Origin: Mesodorylaimus sp. YZB2_4
Lineage: Eukaryota > Nematoda > Enoplea > Dorylaimida > Dorylaimidae
Assembly: GCA_030248295.1 (NCBI GenBank)
Contig: JASANH010000138.1
Coordinates: 992,001 to 1,056,000 of the forward strand
Direction of reading: 5' to 3'
Length of the DNA: 64,000 bases
The notes under the pieces were generated by a model, which did no database searches, was not told where the DNA came from, and was given only the letters and a program-made list of their open reading frames with translations. Within the stretch, counting starts at the first letter, position 1; each line of letters begins with the position of its first letter. Shown one piece after another: positions 56,553 to 64,000 of the stretch. The position numbers were made by a program, and so were the translations under genes.

Positions 56553-57617
56553 TCAGACACGGCTACCGCTAATTACTCGACTTTTGACAGCTGTCACTTT
56601 GTGTTCTTGACTCGGGTGCGCAGATGGGTGCACTTTATTCTTTCCGTTCTTCCAACACGGCAGAGCGCCTTCACGGATGTCGGAATGGGTTATCAGTAGG
56701 AGGATGGCGTTGACGAACACGTCCACGTTGAGGATCATACCTCCATAGGCCACCATGCGTTGCTGGTGATCCAAGGGAACTACACTGGCCAGCAGATTCA
56801 ACAGCTTTCCAGGGAACATGAGACCGAAGTAAATCAAGACCAGGTTCCTCAAAACTGGGATCAACTTCAGTTGACGTTCTAGCGTGGTCCGCAGTGTTCC
56901 GCCATTCATTTTCTGCGAGTTTACCATTACGCGAATGTACAGAATGAGAGTGGTATACAAAACAACGATCAGGACCGCGATAGCAAAATCGATGTACTGA
57001 CTGAACTGACCAAACGCGAAGTTGATGGGGGCATACATGTTCACGCACGAGGCTGCCTCCAGCAAATGATCTAACGTGAGGACGGGTATTAGCTTGATCA
57101 GGCTGATCACTGCGTACTGAGCCAAGCACATGTACACGGCAGACTGCCGGGTTAGATTTCGATAGTAGTTGACTGCAATGATGGCCAGCATACGATCGAT
57201 GACCAAAGTGCACAGGATGGACATCTCGATCGTCCAACAGAAGTAGAGGTTGATATGGATCATAATGCAAGTTATGCGTTTAAAGTCGGTCCCTACCAGT
57301 CCAGCCGTTCTCAAGATTCGATACAAGCCCGTTGATAGGCCCATCATGTTAGTCAGACCGCGACTCAACATCAAGAATCCTACGATGATGAAGAACCTAC
57401 TTCGAAGTTGCTTGCTCCTCCAAATGGCCGCTGTAATCAGCCAACAACACGAGTTGGATACCACCCCGCACACGAAAAAGTAGAAGAATACAGCCTGCAT
57501 CCAAAGTTCGAATTTGGATAAGGTCACCACTGACACTTTCGGAGTGGAGCTATTACCAGCCACATAAATGGTTGATGCGGAGGCATTAATCGCCGCTGTG
57601 TTATCTGATAGAGACAT
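56553..57617 (-). CDS. Seven-transmembrane receptor, chemoreceptor-like
   Basis: This is a single open exon of 354 residues, starting at the first true ATG (MSLSDNTAAINAS). The N-terminal segment has Asn-glycosylation sites (NAS, NSS). Seven hydrophobic stretches follow: AVFFYFFVCGVVSNSCCWL, FFIIVGFLMLSRGLTNM, a third near LYFCWTIEMSILCTLVIDR with the DRY-like IDRMLAI, then YAVISLIKLIPVLTLDH, IDFAIAVLIVVLYTTLILYI, LVLIYFGLMFPGKLLNLL and VDVFVNAILLLITHSD. The C-terminal tail is basic. The pattern resembles rhodopsin-like nematode families such as srsx or srw, and I cannot decide between them. An intronless form fits such receptors. The ligand is unknown. Confidence 0.75.
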   Translation of the reverse strand: MSLSDNTAAINASASTIYVAGNSSTPKVSVVTLSKFELWMQAVFFYFFVCGVVSNSCCWLITAAIWRSKQLRSRFFIIVGFLMLSRGLTNMMGLSTGLYRILRTAGLVGTDFKRITCIMIHINLYFCWTIEMSILCTLVIDRMLAIIAVNYYRNLTRQSAVYMCLAQYAVISLIKLIPVLTLDHLLEAASCVNMYAPINFAFGQFSQYIDFAIAVLIVVLYTTLILYIRVMVNSQKMNGGTLRTTLERQLKLIPVLRNLVLIYFGLMFPGKLLNLLASVVPLDHQQRMVAYGGMILNVDVFVNAILLLITHSDIREGALPCWKNGKNKVHPSAHPSQEHKVTAVKSRVISGSRV

Positions 57618-58881
57618 GCTTATCTGATGCCACCAACACCGTAGTAAGCGGTAAAGGTACTGGGTAACTGCCAATATCGAGCGTTAGCACTAGACCTTAG
57701 GGCAGTAAGAAGCACACAGTGAACGCAGTCTCCAAAATGGGACAGAAGACGAAAATCAGCTTACCACAGTTTTGCGCCAACAAACGATTGTCCTATTCTT
57801 TTAAGCCCGTGTCCAAGCTCCTTATTGCTATCGCCGTGCCAAGCTGATATAGAAAGTGATGTTCAGATTTGAATGGTATGCGCATCGAAGGAGCGACTTG
57901 GATTTGGCACTGCACTAATCGCAAGCTGTATTAGGCTCACCCAAGGTGAGTGCAGAAAAGCTGATCAAGGGGATTAGAGTGTCGAAGGCAAGGTAGCTTG
58001 CTTGCTTGCTCTTTCGTTTACTGGTGGTGCTGAGATGTAGGTGCTAGAGTGCGATGCAGTAATCGTAGTTTCGATATTATTTTTTGATCAATGCTGTTGG
58101 TAAAACGAGATGGGTTATTGAATTGACCGTAATTGATTGATGGGGGCCCCTTAATATCTTCCCTATCTTCCCGAGCTATATGTCTACAGCAGTTGAGCAG
58201 TATGCAATCTCGGAGAACACCATAATTTAGTTTAAGATAGATCAATTAAGTAACACGCTGTGCCCAAGATCGTGGTCTCATTGTTAGTTAGGTCTCATGG
58301 TTGATTCGTTCAACTGGTTCTTTTCAGAGCCACGAAAACACGCAACATCAGGAACCTACTAAAGTCAGATCATAATCATGAAGAAACTGAGGATTAGAAT
58401 AGAGACGCATGCCCCAAAACTTGAGTCCTTAGCGGGAACCATGGGTTTCCAGGACGGTCTATCTACACTAAATGTAAGGGCGTGACTAGCTCAAGCATGT
58501 GAATATATGTGTCTTGACTTTCTATGGCATTTCAGTGACCTGACCAGTGAGTTCGAGAGAGCTGATGGCTTAATAGGAGAGCCCTTGCATCACATGAAGT
58601 GCCCTTGTAACTAACGCAAGAGTGAGGGCCAGAGCAAGTTCAATTGGGTGTATCATTGAAGCACACACAGTCAGGGTGCACAAAGGTAAGAAACGTCGCT
58701 GAGCTTACCCGTAAATCTTGTAAGCGTCAGTTTTTGTACATTAGTACCTGACCGCATTATGCGGGCGCAGTGAAGCTCCATAGATTTGAATCTAGCGATC
58801 GTAAATCGTAAAAGAGAAAGTTAGGATCCAGACAAGTCCTGGGGGCCTAGGCCCTGGGGCAACATATTCGAGGGGTGAAAG
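57618..58881. other. Gene-free stretch
   Basis: This separates the receptor gene from the minisatellite. I see no exon, RNA gene or repeat match. Confidence 0.4.
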
Positions 58882-58885
58882 CATG

Positions 58886-59396
58886 CATGTGACGGCACAT
58901 AGCCTGCTTGTGACGGCACATAGCCTGCTTGTGACGGCACATAGCCTGCTTGTGACGGCACATAGCCTGCTTGTGACGGCACATAGCCTGCTTGTGACGG
59001 CACATAGCCTGCTTGTGACGGCACATAGCCTGCTTGTGACGGCACATAGCCTGCTTGTGACGGCACATAGCCTGCTTGTGACGGCACATAGCCTGCTTGT
59101 GACGGCACATAGCCTGCTTGTACGGCACATAGCCTGCTTGGACGGCACATAGCCTGCTTGTGACGGCACATAGCCTGCTTGTGACGGCACATAGCCTGCT
59201 TGTGACGGCACATAGCCTGCTTGTGACGGCACATAGCCTGCTTGTGACGGCACATAGCCTGCTTGTGACGGCACATAGCCTGCTTGTGACGGCACATAGC
59301 CTGCTTGTGACGGCACATAGCCTGCTTGTGACGGCACATAGCCTGCTTGTGACGGCACATAGCCTGCTTGTGACGGCACAAAGCCTGCATGTACGA
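58886..59396 (+). repeat. 21-bp minisatellite, about 24 units
   Basis: The unit is GTGACGGCACATAGCCTGCTT, repeated with almost no change. Two neighbouring units (59113-59160) are each one base short (TTGTACGGC, TTGGACGGC). The array is flanked by GCATGT on both sides, and the last unit has CAAAGCC. Because 21 is divisible by 3, all six frames stay open for long stretches, giving spurious 7-residue repeat proteins. It is not CRISPR: there are no spacers. Confidence 0.97.
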
Positions 59397-60145
59397 GAAA
59401 CCAAACTTGCCATTATTAGGGATCCAACACTAGCGACCGCAGTGGCACCACGGACTGCATGTAAGACAGTTTTTGGTGCACGAACACTGTCTACTCGAGC
59501 ACAAATTCTTCGCGATTACGTTCATCGCTGGGCTGATGCTGACGATTGACGGTGTGTCCATCGCCAAAGCGGTTCAGAAGGGCAGCAAAGCGCACAGAAC
59601 GAGACAAACTTAGGCAGCGAGTGACAGCAAGGGCATCAGTTTTTGGCTTAACACTTTGTGCACTAGCATACTGCATTACCACGCTTTATTATATTCCTAC
59701 TTTACACCCCATTGCTCCTTTTATAGGAGAAGCCCATGGCTCCTTTTAAAGTACGCTTGATCCCTCAAAATGACTGATGTCCATTTTGATCTATTCACTT
59801 AGTACTTTAGTATGTTTGGGTCCATATTACTGGAGGGAGAGTCAGTAGAGCATCTGGCCTGCGCATGGTACTGCACGCAGAGACTGGATTTTTAAAAATT
59901 AGCAAGAGCCCACCTTAGACTTTACGAACGGACGCGTCTTCTTCCGCTGCTGCTGGCACAGTGGTCGCACAGTGAGAGCAGGCCATATGAGCTGAGGATA
60001 GTTGCACCTGTAGATACTTATCTGACTGCAAGGCGGAGCGAGCAGCTGAGGACTGAGCTACTGTTGCAGCCAGAGACTATTGGGTTTCGAGCGTGGTGCG
60101 AAAGCTTCAATAGTCACTTCCTTCGGCTTCCCCAACTGTTTCTAA
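59397..60145. other. Gene-free stretch
   Basis: No exon was seen. The stretch lies between the minisatellite and the LRR pseudogene, and part of it may be decayed 5' sequence of that gene. Confidence 0.35.
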
Positions 60146-60925
60146 GTGGAGTACTTGGATTTGGGTAATATGAACATGGGAACAATGCGCAAAGACCTGC
60201 TGGCTAGTTTGGCACTCCTGTGTTATTTAGACCTAAGTGGAAACGGACTGCGTACCTTACCCTCTTTTGCTGGGCTGTCTCAATTAGAATGGCTCAGCCT
60301 GGCTGGCAGCCGTTAATCTCTAGCGAACGGTACCAAACCTTTGGATTGCGCTTATGGGCAGACCAGACAATTAGCAATAACTCAAGCTGATGCGAGGGAT
60401 CTGACCAATTCGACCACCTTGGATGTCTCCAACTATGCATCAGTCAACCTGAGCGACGATGCACTGGTGCCTTAGACTAAACTCGAAGCCCTGATTGTCC
60501 CTTGTGTCGGTTGGAATCGCATTCCTAAAGCACTGCGCTACGCATTTCGGCTGCGGGAACTGAAATTGGCGTTCAACAATCTGCCAGTTTTCGTCGCCAC
60601 GGAATTGAGTGAGATATCGGCACTGGATATGAGAAATAATGGGATGGCCACCCTTCCCCAACCCCTGCTCTCTTTCTCCAAGTCCAATCTCGAGCTGATC
60701 AACTGGATCCAGGTTGCCATCCAGACCAACCCAATGAAGGGAACGGCATGCCAGATTCATCGCCTAGAGGCGGCCTATTGTTTAGACAAAGCCTGTAAGC
60801 AGGGGAAGTTCGAGTCTGAGCAGTTTAAGTGTAATGGGAGTGCAGGTGATGGTATCGACAGTGAATGTGTGCAAGCCAGCCGAACCAAAGGTGACGAAGA
60901 TAAGCATAAAGTGAGGCTGTCTTAA
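60146..60925 (+). pseudogene. Leucine-rich-repeat protein, interrupted by two stops
   Basis: One frame from 60146 to 60925 reads as an LRR protein: YLDLSGNGLRTLPSFAGLSQ, LEWLSLAGS, then LDVSNYASVNLSDDAL, then ALRYAFRLRELKLAFNNLPV and ISALDMRNNGMATLP. A C-terminal cap-like region with several Cys follows (NPMKGTACQIHRLEAAYCLDKAC). In-frame stops occur at 60314 (TAA) and 60473 (TAG), while the frame itself stays constant. No splice sites neatly remove both stops. The 5' end has no signal peptide and begins after another stop at 60143. This is best read as a recently decayed extracellular LRR gene. Confidence 0.7.
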
Positions 60926-61261
60926 GTGCAGTCACCACTGTTACTGTGGCAGTGATAAGCGTCTTTTGGTGATTTGGGGTCGAGCAGGATGAAATGTGCA
61001 GGCACTGCTATTCCGATGCGTGTCTGTGATATCATCGTGCACAGTATTTGCATTCGAGGTACGGAGATCTAGCTATTGATTATGCTTTCTGCTGGTCTTC
61101 AGTATCAGCGGCCATCGGTCTCCACTCAGGTGTGTCTTTGCTAAATCTTTGTCCTCGTTGTTATGACTAAGAAGGTCTTATCGGCAACGTCAACTGACAG
61201 GGTTTGTCTGATATAGCCAAACAAGCCTCTCCATTACCACGAGCCATGTCTTCTCGACCCG

Positions 61262-61866
61262 TTAGTCGTAATGGATGTCAGTCACACGACCACTTTTGCT
61301 CGCTTCCTCCGCAGCTAATGCCACTTTGATGCCATTGATAACACTTTCGCTCGTAATGGCGCACTCTGCTTTGCCTGAAAAGCAGTTAAGGCTTGGAAAG
61401 AAAAACAGACTACAAAATGGAGGTCGACCCTTAACTTCAAGAATGTCCAAGAAATGACCAATCTCGGCCGCGTATGATTTTGGAAACGTTCAGGAAAAGA
61501 GTACTGAATGGGGGTCGTTGCATCACCTTCTTCGGTTCTCATCAGAATGAGGCAATCATCACGCTGATTCTCCGCCACCAAAGCCCCCTTGTTGCCAATT
61601 ATCTGCATGGTTGATCTTCAGTTGAGGAAGCAAGCCTGCTGCTAGTTAGCATACCTCAAAACGTTAGTCATAGTCATACGGCGCGTATCGGCAACTGTCC
61701 ACGTAGGCTATGAGGCCCGATGGGTGCTTGAGCATCAATGCCATGATATCGATGTCGTTCCCCTTCCTGTAAGCTTCATTGTGCGCGTGGCCCATTGCTG
61801 TCATTTGGCTCGGATATTCACCAGCAACCCACGATATCAGGTCGAAACTATGGATGCCCACGTTTT
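61262..61866 (-). pseudogene. Gfo/Idh/MocA-type dehydrogenase (inositol dehydrogenase-like), decayed
   Basis: Three segments of the C-terminal domain are visible on the minus strand. First, 61866-61664: MGIHSFDLISWVAGEYPS and LMLKHPSGLIAYVDSCRYAP. Second, about 61607-61445: IIGNKGALVAENQ and then HFLDILE. Third, about 61370-61262: ECAITSESVINGIKVALAAE to the stop. Damage: a TAA stands where the family has Gln after Tyr-Asp, there is a one-base loss between ERFQ and the AAEIGHFLDILE segment, and the last junction cannot join in frame. The NAD-binding Rossmann half is absent. In the working family these enzymes oxidise inositol or related sugars with NAD(P). Relatives are often bacterial-like in animals, so transfer origin is possible but not shown. 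Confidence 0.75.
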
Positions 61867-61927
61867 CTCTTTGTTTGGGTATTGTTTACACAGTCTGAAA
61901 TAGCAAGACTGTTACCTATTTTTAAGG

Positions 61928-62194
61928 CTGTCGGAGCTTTCTCAGCGCCACAGACTGGACCTTGACAGCGAGATCAATCATCTTCGATCGGAGAAACAGG
62001 ACGCGTTACGACAAGCGGAGATGTTGGAGAAAATGTACAAGCAATGGTTGAGGTCGCTGGAAGAGCAGATAACACGTTTAAAGGAGCAATTGCGACAAGG
62101 AGTACGGCGAAGACACAAATTCTTTTCGAGAGCGACTCAACAGTCGCGAGATGTGGCACAAATACGAGCCAGTTTGGACCGCGCACAACACTGA
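61928..62194 (+). CDS. Orphan terminal exon of a coiled-coil protein
   Basis: After the acceptor TATTTTTAAG, a frame of 88 codons runs to a TGA: LSELSQRHRLDLDSEINHL, then EKQDALRQAEMLEKMYKQWL and LEEQITRLKEQLRQ. It has strong heptad pattern and many Glu, Lys, Gln and Leu. No start or upstream exons were found nearby. It might be the last exon of a gene whose other exons are lost, or a duplicated exon related to the coiled-coil gene starting at 63435. Confidence 0.5.
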   Translation: MSELSQRHRLDLDSEINHLRSEKQDALRQAEMLEKMYKQWLRSLEEQITRLKEQLRQGVRRRHKFFSRATQQSRDVAQIRASLDRAQH

Positions 62195-62379
62195 TACTGA
62201 TGCGCACGACGAGAAGACTAGTTTCAGCATCCGTCTTCGCGTGCGTAGGACATGGGCTGGTTGTCTCACAGTGAATAGAAATTTTGGTGGCTGTAATGAA
62301 ATACAGCAGAAGGGGTCCTTGCAGCACTACATGATTTCAAGAATTTCTGAGAGGTTCCAAGCTTTTAAGCAAAGTGCTC

Positions 62380-62520
62380 ATGTTCATGTCTTGCCACATG
62401 CGCGCTCGAGGGTGAAGGGGCACATTATACACTAAATGAGTTCTGGGCCTCGAGTTGGACTCTCACAGGCACCTGGCGTGAGAGGCGGACGCCTCCCTTA
62501 ACAGGCCACGGCCCCAGCTG
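62380..62520 (-). mobile_element. SINE family D, minus-strand copy
   Basis: On the minus strand, CCGTGGCCTGTTAAGGGAGG, CGTCCGCCTCTCACGC and TATAATGTGCCCCTTCACCC parallel 21495 and 22533. The stretch 62521-63434 holds nothing else recognisable. Confidence 0.65.
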
Positions 62521-63434
62521 GTTGGTAATTGTGTGCGTGGTCAAGCCGTGCACACGATTACTACAGTAAAGTATCTGAACTACATTTTTACTAGACTTAC
62601 TCGTAACTTGCTTATTTGTGCAATGCTCAAAACTCGAATCCCCTCATTATGCACACTAATCAAAGCAGCACGGCTTTGTTCAAAGATCAAAACCGTAAAT
62701 CGCTGACATTGCTATTTGTATGCGCTGGACTAGAAGATCTTGGGTGTAATAAGCTGAGGTCCGCTGAGCTGGACTGTACGTACACGAGTGAATGCAAGAG
62801 GGATCGCCTGATCAGCTGCGAGGGTCCTTGATATGACTGATGGTGTTGATGTACAGTATGTGTTCTCTTGCAAACACATCGCATACAGCACATTCGCGAA
62901 TAAGAATAACAAATTTGCGGTAGGATACCTAGTAGCCAAACGCTGTAGCGCACTCAGGGACCAGGCAAGCGAACAACAAATACGCAATGTAAACGAAATT
63001 GTTGATCTCTGCTAAAATGTTCTCTAAAAACATAATTATAAACAAAAAGACTTGGTGAAATCTTTATTCGTCGTGAGTTTGTTCCACAAAAGCGACATTA
63101 GAGATCAAATATTCTGCGAATAACAGGCGAGAGTCATTCGCAACAACCTGATCTACTGAAGAAACCTAATATCAGCTGCTAAAACAGCCAGACAAGTTAG
63201 CAGAATATCGGATCTTTGATCTTCATTATCTCGTAAAGTGAGTTTTCGCAGTTGTCTCGATCTGCCACATAGGCGAGTTACTTTCGTTGCCATATCTTGC
63301 AAGTCGTTCACTGATACTGCTACCATCACCTAGCATCCTTCTATTGCTATGGCAACCATCTTTCCACCGCGTCTCGTCCAACCCGGACCCCGTTCAACCA
63401 GTCATCCATCCAGTCTCTTGCTGTCCACCTTAAA

Positions 63435-64000
63435 ATGAAGAAATTCCTAAAAAAGCGTCCGCCCGAGCAGATGACTGCGTCTATTGCTCCTGCAGCTTCT
63501 GTGCGCTCTTTCTTGGAATCTCCAGTTTCGTTAATGGAAGAGACAATGAGACCAATATTTTCTGGCTCTCATTTTGACGAAATGCGTCGTCAACTCGATT
63601 TTTTAGCCGTTGAAAATGCTAAGCTTAAATCAAATATGCAAAGCCTAACTGAACAGAATATCTCTTTGCAAGACCAATTGCGAGACCATCGCGACCGACC
63701 CAGGCCATCCCATCCATTAAATGGACAAGGTGGGATTGATGCCACCCAGACAAAAACGGAAGAGATTCAGAAATTGGTCAAACTGATAACTGAGGAGAAC
63801 GATGATTTATCCAAACAATTAGCCATGGAACGGGAACACGCCCGCGAAGCACAACGAGTATACGATGCTCAGATTCAACGTCTCATGTTTGAATACGGAA
63901 CTGGAAAATGCTAGTTTACAACACGATTTGAGAAACGCCATTTTGGAAAACGATGAATGGCGAGTTCGAGCATCCACGTTGTCTTGCGAAAAAACGGAGA
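63435..64000 (+). CDS. Coiled-coil protein, runs past the window edge
   Basis: The frame starts MKKFLKKRPPEQMTASIAP and is open for 159 codons to a TAG at 63912. After a Ser/Pro-rich start, from about residue 50 it is coiled coil: FDEMRRQLDFLAVENAKLKS, LTEQNISLQDQLRDHRD, EIQKLVKLITEENDDLSKQL. At 63897 the coil continues in the next frame (ELENASLQHDLRNAILEN) up to the window end, so one extra base seems to be present, or a nearby exon border was missed. It is similar in style to centrosomal or cytoskeletal proteins, but I cannot name it. With the frame change unresolved, it is either a sequencing error or a damaged gene. Confidence 0.6.

Noticed and set aside
58886-59396. CRISPR array
   Set aside because: Units are contiguous with no unique spacers, and the window is eukaryotic.
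58792-59413. Long open frames of about 190 codons on both strands
   Set aside because: They are produced by the 21-bp minisatellite; the frames stay open in every register and end soon outside the array.

Overview
This is a eukaryotic nuclear window carrying about 20 protein-coding genes. Nearly all are split by short GT-AG introns, mostly 50-70 bp, with a few introns of 0.4-1.7 kb that hold repeats. The organism is an animal, most likely a nematode. The evidence is a single-domain MSP/VAP-type protein, a chemoreceptor-like 7TM protein, a DEG/ENaC channel, a CED-8-like XK-related protein and a TAX-4-like CNG channel. I would put nematode at about 0.6-0.7; another small ecdysozoan cannot be excluded. 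Exon-intron models below were joined by hand from reading frame, splice sites and phase. Every model given as complete sums to a whole number of codons.

Layout. 1-4.5 kb: repeats, a neuronal-calcium-sensor gene (-) without its 3' end, and a two-LIM gene (-). 5-6.8 kb: BRX1 ribosome-assembly factor (+), head to head with the LIM gene. 7.2-7.7 kb: a small secreted Cys-rich protein (+). 8.4-10.6 kb: XK-related protein (-). 10.6-14.4 kb: mostly repeats and duplicated non-coding DNA. 14.4-18.8 kb: CNG channel alpha subunit (-). 20.1-23.4 kb: a SPO11-related gene (-) of unusual structure. 24-25 kb: secreted phospholipase A2 (+). 25.2-26 kb: three-LIM gene (-). 28-29 kb: unrecognised coiled-coil gene (-). 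29.4-31.5 kb: four-TM protein and a small secreted protein (both -). 32.2-36.8 kb: nicotinic-type receptor alpha subunit (-), with the MSP/VAP gene (+) nested in one of its introns. 37-45 kb: repeat-rich, almost gene-free. 45.2-48.8 kb: bZIP factor and MRG15-like chromodomain protein (both -). 51-53.2 kb: PALS1/Stardust-type MAGUK (+). 53.6-57.6 kb: DEG/ENaC channel and 7TM receptor (both -). 58.9-59.4 kb: a 21-bp minisatellite. 60-64 kb: a zone of decayed genes (an LRR gene, a Gfo/Idh/MocA dehydrogenase) and coiled-coil fragments.

Several genes are neuronal or sensory by family (calcium sensor, CNG channel, acetylcholine receptor, DEG/ENaC, 7TM receptor). I see no operon, and this clustering may be chance. 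BRX1, MRG15 and the SPO11 relative are nuclear.

The most notable observations are four. First, the SPO11-like gene keeps the N-terminal winged-helix region, but the expected catalytic tyrosine position reads Glu, and a new 320-residue tail stands in place of the Toprim domain. Second, the MSP/VAP gene is nested within the receptor gene. Third, three 0.7-0.8 kb elements share one design: inverted, subterminal arrays of short repeats, each with a different motif. Fourth, there are several families of tRNA-like SINEs and long-inverted-repeat elements, many inside introns.
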